A stretch of DNA of 64,000 bases from Bacteriovorax stolpii (GCF_002872415.1 NZ_CP025704.1:2666001-2730000), one strand, 5' to 3'. Numbered from the stretch's first letter, positions 1 through 8,908 are shown. Translations and numbers: made by a program. The notes: a model not told the origin generated them from the letters alone.

Positions 1-520
1 CAGTTGAGTCGATGATGATAACATCAAAGAAGTTTTTGTGATTCTTGATATACTCTACTCCGTCTTGTGGAAGAACGTTTACACGCTTATCCGACAGTCC
101 AGATGTACAGTCAGGGAAATATTTTTTTGAAACTTCGATTACGCGCTCATCGATTTCTACCAGGTCAATTCTTTCGATTTCCGGGTGCTTTACGTACTCG
201 CGAACAATCCCACCGTCACCACCTCCGATGATTAAAACGTTTTTAATTCCCGGGTGAACCATCGATGGGATGTGCCCCATGACTTCGTGGTAGACGAATT
301 CATCGTGGTCACTGACCATCGTTTTTCCATCGAGAAGTAACAGGCGTCCAACACCGTGCGTGTCCAGAACGTCGATCTTCTGGTACTGGCTTTTTTCCGA
401 GTGCAAAATGGATTTTATTTTGAAAGAAGTGGCCACATTTTTATGGAAATAGCGCTCAGAATACCAATCTTTTTCAATCAGCAGTTCATTTGGGTTTTTT
501 TCATTGATTTCAGTGGTCAT
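1..520 (-). CDS. speE: Spermidine synthase, 3' end cut off by window edge
   Basis: Transfers an aminopropyl group from decarboxylated SAM to putrescine, giving spermidine in the cytoplasm. Read from the ATG at 520, 173 residues are visible. They include the family's DEFVYHE segment (about 73-79), the GGGDGG nucleotide-binding loop (99-104), the acidic VEID (121-124) and the catalytic-region IIIDS near 168-172. The C-terminal third lies outside the window. The gene is divergent from speD, whose product supplies decarboxylated SAM, so the two genes form a polyamine locus. A GGAGAG Shine-Dalgarno lies just upstream of the ATG. The identification is firm. Confidence 0.95.
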   Translation of the reverse strand, partial: MTTEINEKNPNELLIEKDWYSERYFHKNVATSFKIKSILHSEKSQYQKIDVLDTHGVGRLLLLDGKTMVSDHDEFVYHEVMGHIPSMVHPGIKNVLIIGGGDGGIVREYVKHPEIERIDLVEIDERVIEVSKKYFPDCTSGLSDKRVNVLPQDGVEYIKNHKNFFDVIIIDST

Positions 521-538
521 AACTCTCCAATATTGTGT

Positions 539-560
539 TTTATCTCTGTTAAGAGATAAA
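539..560 (-). promoter_or_regulatory. Leader hairpin upstream of speE
   Basis: TTTATCTC and GAGATAAA form a perfect 8-base inverted repeat around a 6-base loop, 19 to 40 bases before the speE start codon. It could fold in the speE 5' leader or bind a regulator in the 131-base divergent speE/speD promoter region. No function is known from the sequence alone. Confidence 0.4.
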
Positions 561-651
561 GATTCCATTTGTCACAAGGGGCAAACTGTGACACATAGAT
601 AGTTCGTGAAATTTAAATACGCAATACTTTTTTTAATAGGAAATTAGCGCA

Positions 652-1428
652 ATGTTTGAGTCAAAATTAGCTCCCGGGCAAGCAGTTAAATTATCTGGTT
701 TTAACAATCTGACTAAGATTTTAAGTTTCAATCTTTATGATTTTTGCATCGCTCTTGATGAAGAGCAAAGAGCAGAATACGTAAAGTATATTCACGATAA
801 GTACAGTGCCAAAAAAATTGAAAAGATCGCTGAGAGAATCGTAGAAATTATCCAGGCCAATATCCTCGCTGTTTCAATCCAGGATTACGATCCAGTTGGA
901 GCTTCTACGATGACGTTGATGTCTGACATCAAGGGTGGCGGAGAGCCGATTCCTGTTTCAGTAAAAGCGCATTTAGATAAATCGCACATCACGTCTCACA
1001 CATACCCGGACGCTTCAGACCCTAACGGGATCTGCACATTCCGCGTAGACCTTGATGTAGCGACTTGTGGAGAGATTATCCCTCTAAACGCTATCAATTA
1101 CCTATTCGAAGCATTCGAGTGCGACGTTGTCTACGTTGACTACGTTGTTCGTGGTTACACTCGTCTAGAAAACGGAAAGAAGATTTATAACGACCAGAAG
1201 TTCAACTCGATCCAGGAATTCATTAAGCCGGAAATCAAAGAGCAATTCCAATTTGCTTCAGATATCAACATGCCACAATCAAACATCTGGCAGTCGAAAT
1301 TCATGGTTAAAGAACTTCCAGCGGCCAACTACCTTCTGCACCCGGAAGACGCCAATCATCCAGACGTTCCAGCTAAGATGGAACTTCTAAGAAAAGAGAT
1401 GATCGAAGTTTACCACATGATCCACTAA
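652..1428 (+). CDS. speD: S-adenosylmethionine decarboxylase proenzyme (E. coli SpeD type)
   Basis: Pyruvoyl-dependent enzyme that makes decarboxylated SAM, the aminopropyl donor for SpeE. The 258 residues match the long E. coli-type family along their whole length: SGFNNLTK near the N-terminus, the self-cleavage motif HLDKSH with the Lys110-Ser111 bond, HTYPD after it, and FRVDLDVATCG further on. Ser111 is expected to become the pyruvoyl group. An AGGAAA Shine-Dalgarno sits 9 bases before the ATG. The gene is divergent from speE, as expected for one pathway, and is followed after 31 bases by srkA on the same strand. Confidence 0.95.
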   Translation: MFESKLAPGQAVKLSGFNNLTKILSFNLYDFCIALDEEQRAEYVKYIHDKYSAKKIEKIAERIVEIIQANILAVSIQDYDPVGASTMTLMSDIKGGGEPIPVSVKAHLDKSHITSHTYPDASDPNGICTFRVDLDVATCGEIIPLNAINYLFEAFECDVVYVDYVVRGYTRLENGKKIYNDQKFNSIQEFIKPEIKEQFQFASDINMPQSNIWQSKFMVKELPAANYLLHPEDANHPDVPAKMELLRKEMIEVYHMIH

Positions 1429-1459
1429 GGATAATTCCCCAGAGGAAAGGAGTCTTCTT

Positions 1460-2488
1460 ATGACAAAAAATCTCTGGGGAACCAATGCCACTCAATTCTT
1501 CTTTGAACTCAATCCCGACCTCGTCTTAGACACCGTTGAAAAACTGGGCTTTCGCACTACCGGCCGTGTTCTCACTATGAACTCGATGGAAAACCGCGTG
1601 TACGAAGTGGAGATCGAAAGCGACTCGGACAATCCAAGTGAGCACTCAAAGATTATTAAGTTCTACCGCCCTGGAAGATGGACTAAAGAACAGATACAAG
1701 AAGAACACGATTTTCTTTTAGACCTAAAAGAATTCGAAGTTCCAGTTATCGCTCCTTTGGAGTTTGAGGAGAAAACCCTCTTCACTCTCCCCGAACCTGA
1801 ACTCTTTTATACCGTTTTTCCAAAGCAAGGTGGACGTGCTCCCGATGAATTTACCGATGAAGAGATCGAACAAGTAGGAAGACTTCTAGCGCGACTTCAC
1901 AATGTCGGCAGCATGAAGAAGGCCAAACACCGCCTACACCTGACTCCTGATATTTACTTAAAATCAAACCTGGATTTCTTAGTCGGACAAAAGATCGTTC
2001 CTTCTCACTTCGAGATGACTTACAAAACGACTTTAGAGACTATTTACAACCTCACTAAAGACTCTTTTAAAAACATCACGACTCATAGGATTCACGGTGA
2101 CTGCCACCTTGGAAACATCCTTAAACGCGGCGATGTCTTTAACCTGATTGACTTTGATGACATGGTAGTGGGTCCTGCGGTTCAGGATATGTGGCTCCTT
2201 CTTCCTGGCCGAGATGACTACGCTAACAACCTTCGCAATAAACTGCTTGAAGGTTACACTTCAATGCGAGACTTTAACTACGAAGAGCTAAGACTCACGG
2301 AAGTCCTGCGCACTCTAAGAATGATCAATTACTCTGCTTGGATTGCAAAACGCTTTGACGATCCGGCATTCAAAAATGCCTTTCCGTTTTTTGAATCACC
2401 ATCGTATTGGGAAGGACAGATAAGTGATCTTCGCGAGCAGATTTACTATCTAGAAAACCTGTCGCGAAGCCACCACGATTACGAATAA
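1460..2488 (+). CDS. srkA: SrkA/YihE-type stress response Ser/Thr protein kinase
   Basis: Cytoplasmic kinase of the aminoglycoside-phosphotransferase fold. In E. coli SrkA counteracts stress-induced death. The 342 residues resemble E. coli SrkA throughout: SMENRVYEVE near residue 55, the lysine-bearing IIKFYRPGRW, the catalytic loop HGDCHLGNIL beginning near 212, and the metal-binding IDFDD near 230 followed by GPAVQDMW. A good AAAGGAG ribosome site precedes the ATG. It may be cotranscribed with speD. Its stop codon abuts that of the convergent gene at 2489. Confidence 0.92.
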   Translation: MTKNLWGTNATQFFFELNPDLVLDTVEKLGFRTTGRVLTMNSMENRVYEVEIESDSDNPSEHSKIIKFYRPGRWTKEQIQEEHDFLLDLKEFEVPVIAPLEFEEKTLFTLPEPELFYTVFPKQGGRAPDEFTDEEIEQVGRLLARLHNVGSMKKAKHRLHLTPDIYLKSNLDFLVGQKIVPSHFEMTYKTTLETIYNLTKDSFKNITTHRIHGDCHLGNILKRGDVFNLIDFDDMVVGPAVQDMWLLLPGRDDYANNLRNKLLEGYTSMRDFNYEELRLTEVLRTLRMINYSAWIAKRFDDPAFKNAFPFFESPSYWEGQISDLREQIYYLENLSRSHHDYE

Positions 2489-2812
2489 TTATTTTAAAAT
2501 ACCTTCAGCGTCTTGAATAAGAGCATCCAGGGCCTCTTCATCAGACATTTCTGCATAAACAGCTTGAACGTTTTTAATTTTTCCAGACAAGAAGGCCGAC
2601 ATTTCACCAGACTGGATATAGTTTTGGCTATCATTTAGAACTTGGGCCGCTTCTTTACATACGATGATTTCACACTCTTTTCCTGAAGTGGTCATTCCGC
2701 CAATAGTTGAAGCTCCAAGGCTTCCAGAGATATAAGTTCCAGCGATTGCCTGTAGGGCGTGAGCTTGAGAAACAGTTACAGTTAAGGCAAGTGCCAGCAT
2801 TAGTTTTTTCAT
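2489..2812 (-). CDS. Small secreted protein, unknown function
   Basis: 107 residues from the ATG at 2812, which has a GGAGG ribosome site; a longer reading frame upstream lacks one. The first 19 residues (MKKLMLALALTVTVSQAHA) form a typical signal peptide, so the mature protein is probably periplasmic. A Gly/Ser/Thr-rich stretch (GTYISGSLGASTIGGMT) is followed by CEIIVC, two cysteines four residues apart that could form a disulfide. The acidic C-terminus is helical-looking. I do not recognise a family. Confidence 0.7.
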   Translation of the reverse strand: MKKLMLALALTVTVSQAHALQAIAGTYISGSLGASTIGGMTTSGKECEIIVCKEAAQVLNDSQNYIQSGEMSAFLSGKIKNVQAVYAEMSDEEALDALIQDAEGILK

Positions 2813-2899
2813 TGAATTCCTCCAGGCGTTTGTGTGTGGAAGAATTGTAGCTTGTGCCAGAAAAGACACAAGTTTTGGTGTAAAAATTACAGTTTGGGC

Positions 2900-3367
2900 C
2901 TAGTTTTCCTTATCGCCCTCAAACATTGTATTCCCATTGGCAGTCTTTGCTGGAACCTCTTGAACAACATCGAAGTGCTCGACGATCTTGCCGTTTTCTA
3001 CGCGGAAAATATCCACGATCGCACGCCCCAGGTCTGCTTTATTTTCTTTGCTATGAAGGTGTAAGGCCACCAGATCGCCATCCGCGAGGGCGCGCTTAAT
3101 AATGACGTGAGATTCAGGGTTCTTCTTAAAGTGCCCTTCAAAGTAATTATAGAAGGCTTCAGCCCCGTTGGGAACGTGTGGGTTGTGCTGGATGTATTTG
3201 TTGCCGATGTATTTTTTGGCAGCTTCAGTGGGTTTGTGTTTATTGAAGGCCAGTTCGTAAAAATCCACTACCAGCTTCTTATTCTTCTCTTGTAGAGTTT
3301 CAGCATAAAGTGATGTGGAAAGGACAAAGACAGAAAGTGTGGCGATGAAAAGCTTTTTTAAGTTCAT
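2900..3367 (-). CDS. Secreted SnoaL/NTF2-like protein
   Basis: 155 residues from the ATG at 3367, supported by an AAGGAA site. A signal peptide (about 1-21, ending SLYA) is followed by a SnoaL-like polyketide-cyclase-type fold: NKKLVVDFYELAFNKH, KYIGNKYIQHNPHVPNG, and the core strands VALHLHSKEN and IVDIFRVENGKIVEHFDVVQEVP. These cone-shaped folds bind or isomerise small ligands, but many members have no known substrate. The expected site is the periplasm. The gene stands alone, with a strong inverted repeat in its promoter region. Confidence 0.8.
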   Translation of the reverse strand: MNLKKLFIATLSVFVLSTSLYAETLQEKNKKLVVDFYELAFNKHKPTEAAKKYIGNKYIQHNPHVPNGAEAFYNYFEGHFKKNPESHVIIKRALADGDLVALHLHSKENKADLGRAIVDIFRVENGKIVEHFDVVQEVPAKTANGNTMFEGDKEN

Positions 3368-3442
3368 AGTGTTTCCTTGGTTAGTCATAACTTTAATACG
3401 AATCGGGATTCGCGATAAGCTAGCAATACAAGGAAACACTAT
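3366..3442. promoter_or_regulatory. 14-bp inverted repeat with inner palindrome upstream of the SnoaL-like gene
   Basis: ATAGTGTTTCCTTG at 3366-3379 is repeated exactly in inverse orientation (CAAGGAAACACTAT) at 3429-3442. Between them lies CGAATC-GG-GATTCG at 3399-3412. The left arm overlaps the start codon and ribosome site of the SnoaL-like gene, so pairing of the arms in RNA would hide the start. Repeats and spacing are seen directly; the role is inference. Confidence 0.5.
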
Positions 3443-3471
3443 ACGGATTTTCGTACAATCTCATGACGAGA

Positions 3472-4122
3472 TTAGTAAATCACTTCCTGAACTCTCGGGA
3501 TAGCGCTCATAAACTCTGCTCTATGCGAGCTGTCCTGCAAAAAGACCCCTGAAAGCTTCGATGTTCTCGTCATCGACGTCACATCCTTAATCCCTCTGGT
3601 CTTTACGCACGCGTGCATTGCATCTGTTACTACCGCCACGTTTTGAGTTTCAAGAATCTCTACCAAGGCCTGGTGGATTTGTAGGGTTAAACGCTCTTGA
3701 ATTTGGGGACGTTTGGCAAAGTAATCGACAATGCGGTTAAGTTTTGAAAGTCCCAGAACTTTTTTGTTTGGGATATAAGCAATGTGAGTTTTTCCAATGA
3801 TGGGAACAAAGTGGTGCTCGCAATGAGAGTTCGTCACGATGTTGATTTCCATAACCGGGTGGTCGTATTCAAACTTGTTGTCGACAACAGTGATCTTTGG
3901 GAAAGAAGAAGACTCTAAACCATAAAAAACTTCATCCACATACATCTTGGCTACACGGTGAGGAGTTTCTTTTAGTGAGTCGTCGTTAAGGTCAAGTCCT
4001 AACGTCTCCATGATCTCAGTGAAAAGAGCTGTGATCTTTTCTTTTTTCTCCGCGGCCGTAAGGTCGTTGGCAATCATTGGAGTTGGAGTAACTTTCTTTA
4101 AAATTTTCTTTGGATCAATCAT
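3472..4122 (-). CDS. folE: GTP cyclohydrolase I
   Basis: Opens the GTP purine ring to give 7,8-dihydroneopterin triphosphate, the first step towards folate, tetrahydropterins and queuosine. The 216 residues carry the zinc and active-site motif SHCEHHFVPIIG with Cys101 and His104 and the later ligand Cys172 (DAMHACVKTRGIKD). The end, SHRAEFMSAI, is typical. The gene lies 8 bases downstream of a PTPS-family gene on the same strand, so the two act in one pterin pathway. An AGGAAC site precedes the chosen ATG; a start at Met16 is possible. Confidence 0.95.
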   Translation of the reverse strand: MIDPKKILKKVTPTPMIANDLTAAEKKEKITALFTEIMETLGLDLNDDSLKETPHRVAKMYVDEVFYGLESSSFPKITVVDNKFEYDHPVMEINIVTNSHCEHHFVPIIGKTHIAYIPNKKVLGLSKLNRIVDYFAKRPQIQERLTLQIHQALVEILETQNVAVVTDAMHACVKTRGIKDVTSMTRTSKLSGVFLQDSSHRAEFMSAIPRVQEVIY

Positions 4123-4130
4123 AGTAGTTC

Positions 4131-4586
4131 CTATACGGCCGAAAAGCCGCTTTTATCTTCTTCATAAAGGCCTGAGTTCTTTTCATTCTCTCTCGTCTCT
4201 ACTCTAAAGCAGTACACGCGGCCGCCTGTTTTTTTATCTAAGTATTCATTCATTTTCTGGTGAAGGAATTTTGATGTCCCTTCCATTCCTACACTTTCAA
4301 GCACGCGAAGTTTTACGATTCCCTTCTTGTGCATTTCTTCAAAGAGAGGAAGTTCCGGATCATCAGCGTTTGCCAAAAAAGTATGGTCGAACGTATCGTC
4401 TAAAAACGTTTTAAATTCTTTGAATCCACCGAAGTCCATAACCCAGCCCTTCTCATCGAGAGTCTTGGCCTTAAACCAAAACGAAAACTCGCGAGAGTAA
4501 CCATGAACAAAACGACAGTGTCCTTCATCACGCCATTGGCGGTGAGTACAGGGATAACCTGTAAATCTTTTAGTTGAAATATACAT
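4131..4586 (-). CDS. 6-pyruvoyl-tetrahydropterin / 6-carboxytetrahydropterin synthase family protein
   Basis: Acts on dihydroneopterin triphosphate, the product of FolE encoded 8 bases downstream. Of the usual PTPS zinc ligands His15 and His28 are present, but the third position is Tyr30: the usual HGH is HGY in RFVHGYSREF. The catalytic Cys24 and the DFGGFK (51-56) and FDHT (67-69) motifs are kept, as is VETRENEKNS near the C-terminus. I recall a proteobacterial subfamily with the same HGYSR form, so this is probably a subgroup feature rather than decay. Whether it makes a tetrahydropterin cofactor or a queuosine precursor cannot be decided here. Confidence 0.85.
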   Translation of the reverse strand: MYISTKRFTGYPCTHRQWRDEGHCRFVHGYSREFSFWFKAKTLDEKGWVMDFGGFKEFKTFLDDTFDHTFLANADDPELPLFEEMHKKGIVKLRVLESVGMEGTSKFLHQKMNEYLDKKTGGRVYCFRVETRENEKNSGLYEEDKSGFSAV

Positions 4587-4599
4587 GTGAACCTTCTAG

Positions 4600-5570
4600 C
4601 TAGCTTTTAAATTCAAGTGCTTGATATGTACCATCGAAGTTAATGACATACAAGAGACCGTGAATTTTCGACTCATTTTCGAAGGTCTTGGGAAGTCCCA
4701 TCGAGTCCATTAAGGCATCTAAAAGTAAGCGCTGATCATTGATCTTGATCATACCTAAAAAAGTGCGCTCTGTTGTGGTTAAGCAACCCGAACTTGGAAT
4801 CATTGGAAAATACGAGCTAAAAGGATTCTTGTTGACCCTTCCCGTGCCGTGGATTCGAAGCAGGCTTCGGCCTAATTCACGTCCAACAATTGAAGGGGCC
4901 CACCAAAGGCCGGATCTCTGAGATTTAGGCAAGAACTGTTTAATGTTCTCTTCACCCGGTGAAGTCTTTAGAAAGTTCACAATCAGCCTGCGGTTTTTCC
5001 CGAACTCGTATTCTTTATTGGCCTCCGGCATGACCGAATCCACGGTGTAGACTCCGCAAGGAGTGGCCCCGTTGGAATGATTAAACGGCAGTCCCCTTCC
5101 TGAAGTCGCCAGCACTCTCACAGACCAAAGGTCCCCATTTTTTTTTGTGTAAAAATGGCCATCGGCCTTCCTGATAAAAAGACGTCCTGGTTTACTTCTG
5201 TCGTTTGAGAATAAAGCGAATAAAGAGAGCTGATGAGTTTTGTAATCGAGCAGCTCCTGCACTTCCCTGTTTGATAAAACAGTGCCCTTTAAGGCATCGA
5301 AGAAAACTTTATGCTCATGAGGAAAGCGCGCCTTTAAGCTCGCTAAAAACTCAGGAGATAAATGCTCTCTGAAACTTAAAAGATGAAAAACTTGTTTGGA
5401 AGTGAGGTCTGAAAGCGTCTTGGTGAATTCGTCCTGGGTACCCTGCATAGTATGGAACATGAGGGTCTCTTCAAAACTCAAACTCCCCCAATCCAAAGAC
5501 TGGGGAAGTTCATAAGACCTTCCTCTTTTATTTCCAAATAAATAAGGGAGGAAGGTCTTAAGGTAGGTCA
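4600..5570 (-). CDS. L,D-transpeptidase-like (YkuD-fold) protein
   Basis: 323 residues, start codon at 5571, overlapping the slyD stop as TAATG (the feature is trimmed by one base here). The C-terminal half looks like an L,D-transpeptidase catalytic domain: ATPCGVYTV near 169-177 (compare the usual TPxGxFxI), His241 in LLRIHGTGR, and SSGCLTT with candidate nucleophile Cys263. These enzymes cross-link peptidoglycan or attach lipoproteins to it. No signal peptide or membrane segment is visible, which is odd for a periplasmic enzyme. The N-terminal about 120 residues are not recognised. Family is likely; substrate unknown. Confidence 0.65.
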
Positions 5571-6053
5571 TTAGTGGTGGTGTCCGCCTGGTCCGTGTAC
5601 GTGACCGTGAGCTAGCTCTTCAGCGCTCGCATCTCTGATTTCTTTGATTGTAACGTCAAAGTGAAGTTCAACACCTGCTAGAGGGTGGTTCCCGTCTACA
5701 GTTACAGTCTCACCATCGATTTTTGTTACAGAAACGATGAGCTCGCCTTGCTCAGTTTCAACTTCAAACTGCATTCCAACTTCTAGGCCTTCTGAAGCTT
5801 CGAATTGTGAACGAGGAACTTGTTGGCAAAGAGATTCATTTCTTTCACCGTAACCGTCTTTCGCTGCGATTGTTACTTTAATATTGTCCCCGGCATTTTT
5901 ACCTTCAAGTTCTTTTTCAAGACCTGGAATTAGGTTACCAATCCCCTGGATGTAGTAAAGTGGTCCGTGGTTAGCCGAAGAATCGATCACAGCACCTTTT
6001 GCGTCTGTTAGTTTATAGTCGATTGCTACGACTTTGTTTTTTTGAACTTGCAT
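5571..6053 (-). CDS. slyD: SlyD-type FKBP peptidyl-prolyl isomerase
   Basis: Cytoplasmic prolyl isomerase and chaperone; E. coli SlyD also binds nickel for hydrogenase assembly. The 160 residues show the FKBP half (VAIDYKLTDAKGAVIDSS), the inserted-flap region (GYGERNESLCQQVPRSQF), the return to FKBP at GNHPLAGVELHFDVTI, and a metal-binding histidine-rich tail, HGHVHGPGGHHH. The tail is much shorter than in E. coli. The gene is translationally coupled to the L,D-transpeptidase-like gene. A GGGGAT ribosome site precedes the ATG. Confidence 0.92.
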   Translation of the reverse strand: MQVQKNKVVAIDYKLTDAKGAVIDSSANHGPLYYIQGIGNLIPGLEKELEGKNAGDNIKVTIAAKDGYGERNESLCQQVPRSQFEASEGLEVGMQFEVETEQGELIVSVTKIDGETVTVDGNHPLAGVELHFDVTIKEIRDASAEELAHGHVHGPGGHHH

Positions 6054-6093
6054 AAAATCCCCGTATTGTTAATTCTGCTAGTGGCTTAACTTA

Positions 6094-6651
6094 TCATTTC
6101 TTTCTAGTGATGTCTAAAATAACTACCGGCTCAACAGGCACGTCTTCGTAAGGTGCACGCACTGCTGTTTTTACGCTCTTAATTTGATTTACCACAGGCA
6201 TACCAGTAATCACTTTCCCGAATACAGCGTATCCATAACCAGCTTCGTTTGTTGTGCGGTGATCAAGAAAAGCGTTGTCTGCCACGTTGATAAAGAATTG
6301 AGCTGTCGCACTATCTACGACCTGAGTTCTTGCCATTGCCAGCGTTCCCACTTCGTTTTTTAATCCGTTAGTCGCTTCGTTCTTAATCGATGCTCCCGTG
6401 CTTTTTTCTTTCATGTCTTTATCAAATCCCCCACCTTGGATCATGAATCCGTCGATGACTCTGTGGAAGATAGTTCCCTTGTAGTGACCTTTGTCTACGT
6501 AAGTCAGGAAGTTTTTAACTGTAACAGGAGCTTTGTCTTCGAAAAGCTCAGCAACGATTTCCCCTTTTGATGTTTTGATAACGACCTTTGGGTTAGCGGC
6601 AAAAGCACTTACGCTTGCCAGAGTGAAAAGAGCTGCAAGTAACATCTTCAT
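6094..6651 (-). CDS. ppiA: Secreted cyclophilin-type peptidyl-prolyl isomerase
   Basis: Periplasmic folding catalyst. A signal peptide (1-19, ending AFAA) precedes a complete compact bacterial cyclophilin domain: [14 protein letters not shown] (active-site Arg and Gln), [32 protein letters not shown], and [17 protein letters not shown]. The 185-residue length matches E. coli PpiA. A GAGGT site lies 5 bases before the ATG. It begins 2 bases after the DsbA-family gene stop on the same strand and probably shares its transcript. Confidence 0.93.
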   Translation of the reverse strand: MKMLLAALFTLASVSAFAANPKVVIKTSKGEIVAELFEDKAPVTVKNFLTYVDKGHYKGTIFHRVIDGFMIQGGGFDKDMKEKSTGASIKNEATNGLKNEVGTLAMARTQVVDSATAQFFINVADNAFLDHRTTNEAGYGYAVFGKVITGMPVVNQIKSVKTAVRAPYEDVPVEPVVILDITRKK

Positions 6652-6653
6652 TT

Positions 6654-7283
6654 TTACCTCGGTGTAAATTTTTTAAGAAACTGTTCGTATTTTTCTTTAT
6701 CTAATGGGTCCATTCCATTTAAGTACATTTCAAGATATTTAACAGAGTCATTTCCCCAAAAGAGCTCTCCATCCACCACAAAACTAGGCACGCCGAAAAT
6801 CTCGCGCTGAAGGGCCTTTTCATTGTTTTGTTTTAATTCGATGCGGGCGTTTTTGCTCTCCATCTTTTCGATCAGCTCATCGCTGTAGAGATTATGCTCT
6901 TTAAGCACCGTCTTTAAAACATCATCACTTCCAATATCCAGACCGTGCTCCCAGCCCGCTCTGTAGATAGCATCGATGATTTCCTTTTGTTTGTCTCCCG
7001 CTGAGCCTAAAAGCGAAAGCCTTAAAGCATAAAGCGAGTTAAACGGCAGTTGTGCCGGTGTATTAAAAGGGACATTGTTGAGTTTTGTAAAACGAAGAAG
7101 GTCGCGGAAAAGATAGTTTCTTTTTGGTTCAATCTGCGCCGGCCCCTTTGTATCGTAGGCCGCAATGATCCCTGGCATACTCACCGGGATAAAGTCAAAG
7201 TCGTAGGACTGGCTTCTCACCCATGTCCAGGCGACATATGAATACGGAGAAAGAAAATCAAAATAGAATTCTATTTTTTTCAT
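6654..7283 (-). CDS. 2-hydroxychromene-2-carboxylate isomerase family (DsbA-like/kappa-GST) protein
   Basis: 209 residues of the thioredoxin-fold DsbA/kappa-GST family. The N-terminus [16 protein letters not shown], with the usual active-site serine, matches bacterial HCCA isomerases, as does [28 protein letters not shown] near the end. Named members isomerise hydroxychromene carboxylate in naphthalene degradation, using glutathione. No other aromatic degradation genes are near, so the substrate here is probably different. It follows the ABC-F gene after 2 bases and precedes ppiA. Confidence 0.85.
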   Translation of the reverse strand: MKKIEFYFDFLSPYSYVAWTWVRSQSYDFDFIPVSMPGIIAAYDTKGPAQIEPKRNYLFRDLLRFTKLNNVPFNTPAQLPFNSLYALRLSLLGSAGDKQKEIIDAIYRAGWEHGLDIGSDDVLKTVLKEHNLYSDELIEKMESKNARIELKQNNEKALQREIFGVPSFVVDGELFWGNDSVKYLEMYLNGMDPLDKEKYEQFLKKFTPR

Positions 7284-7285
7284 TG

Positions 7286-8908
7286 TTAGCTTTCCGATTT
7301 TTTCTTATCCAGATAGTACTGGTAACCAGTTTCAAAAACCCTGATCCCACCTTTATCTACTTCGAAAACACGATTTGATAGTCCATGTAAAAAGTGACGG
7401 TCATGGGATACGTACATTACCGTTCCTTCAAAATCTTTAAGAGCTTTTAAAAGTACGTCGCGGGATTTTAAGTCCAAGTGGTTGGTAGGCTCATCCAGGA
7501 TTAGAAGATTGTTGTTGCTCGACATAAGTGTCGCCAGAACAACTCTCGATTTCTCTCCCCCTGAAAGAACTTTAATTTTCTTTTCAACGTCATCACCACG
7601 GAACAAGAAAGCTGCTAAAAGGTTTCTGATGTATCCGTTTGATGAATGTGGAAGACGGCTTGAGATTTCTTCAAGCACTGTGTTTTCTGGATTTAATAAA
7701 TCTAGTGAGAACTGTGAGAAGTATCCCGCCTGGATTGAAGGCCCTAGAGCGCTTTCGCCTCCAGATGCTTCCGTTAAACCACAGATAACTTTTAGGAGTG
7801 TCGACTTACCGGCACCGTTTACCCCAACAACCGCAATTTTATCTAAACGATTAACTGTTGCTGTTAGTCCTGAGAAAACTTTATGAGGAGTCCCGTCATC
7901 GCGAGTCCATGTCTTAGCTAAGTTCTTCATTGTTACAACATCGTTACTTCCGCGCGGAGGAACCGGGAAAGTAAAATCCATGACAACGTCTTCAGGTGGA
8001 AGCTCTACGCGCTCGATCTTATCAATCTTCTTTACGCGAGACTGTACCTGAGCGGCGTGCGAAGCACGGGCCGCAAACTTAGCAATGAACTCTTCTTCTT
8101 TTTGGAGCATCGCCTGTTGAGATTCATACTGAGCGATCTGTTGAACTTTTCTGATTTCTTTTTCTTTTTCGTAGTAGTCGTAATCACCCGTGTAGGTCGT
8201 GATTGTTTTATTGGCCACTTCGATAATTCTATTGACGATTCCGTTCATGAAGTCACGGTCGTGGGAAGTCATAAGAACAGCGCCCTTATAATCCTTCAAC
8301 CATTGCTCCAGCCACACGATACTCTCAAGATCAAGGTAGTTGGTAGGCTCATCCATCAGCATAACGTCTGGCTGTTGAATAAGAACTTTTGCCAGGGCAA
8401 TTCTCATTCTCCATCCACCAGAGAAGAGGCCTACGTCGCGGTCGTGGTCGTAAGGCATTACCCCAAGACCCGTGATGATTTCTTTTGCACGAGTATCTAA
8501 ATCGTAACCGCCAAGTTTCTCAAACTCAGTTTGGTAGTCACCTAATTGGATGAGAACTTTTTCCATTTCATCTGGATCAAGGTCTGTCTCCAACATTTTC
8601 TCAATCTTTCTCATCTCAGAAGCTAACTCAGAGGCCTTCGCCGATCCGCTCATAACTTCTTCAATAACCGTGCGACCTTTCATCTCTCCAATATTCTGAG
8701 AGAAATAGGCCACGCGAACTTTATCAGGAACAGTGATCGAGCCCCCTTCGAAGCCCTCTTCTTTCATCAGGATTCTAAAAACAGTCGTTTTTCCCGCTCC
8801 GTTTGGCCCAACTAAACCAACTTTATCGCCTGGACGCAGGATAAATGAGGCATTATCGTAAAGAACTTGCCCACCATAGTGTTTAGAAACGTTATTGAAA
8901 CTGATCAT
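7286..8908 (-). CDS. ABC-F family ATPase (translation-associated)
   Basis: Soluble ABC protein with two ATPase domains and no membrane segments, of the family that acts on ribosomes (EttA, Uup, YbiT). First domain: Walker A GPNGAGKTT (34-42), signature FSGGWRMR, Walker B VMLMDEPTNYLD. An 80-residue linker contains a charged helix. Second domain: Walker A GVNGAGKST, signature LSGGEKSR, Walker B LLILDEPTNHLD. Both sites look intact, unlike the YbiT-type gene at 13344. The start at 8908 has an AGGAAAG site; an ATG 33 bases upstream lacks one. Confidence 0.9.
   Translation of the reverse strand: MISFNNVSKHYGGQVLYDNASFILRPGDKVGLVGPNGAGKTTVFRILMKEEGFEGGSITVPDKVRVAYFSQNIGEMKGRTVIEEVMSGSAKASELASEMRKIEKMLETDLDPDEMEKVLIQLGDYQTEFEKLGGYDLDTRAKEIITGLGVMPYDHDRDVGLFSGGWRMRIALAKVLIQQPDVMLMDEPTNYLDLESIVWLEQWLKDYKGAVLMTSHDRDFMNGIVNRIIEVANKTITTYTGDYDYYEKEKEIRKVQQIAQYESQQAMLQKEEEFIAKFAARASHAAQVQSRVKKIDKIERVELPPEDVVMDFTFPVPPRGSNDVVTMKNLAKTWTRDDGTPHKVFSGLTATVNRLDKIAVVGVNGAGKSTLLKVICGLTEASGGESALGPSIQAGYFSQFSLDLLNPENTVLEEISSRLPHSSNGYIRNLLAAFLFRGDDVEKKIKVLSGGEKSRVVLATLMSSNNNLLILDEPTNHLDLKSRDVLLKALKDFEGTVMYVSHDRHFLHGLSNRVFEVDKGGIRVFETGYQYYLDKKKSES

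Noticed and set aside
7482-8500. Long plus-strand frames across the ABC-F gene
   Set aside because: They are antisense to a clear ABC-F reading frame with intact Walker motifs, and their translations show no domain.
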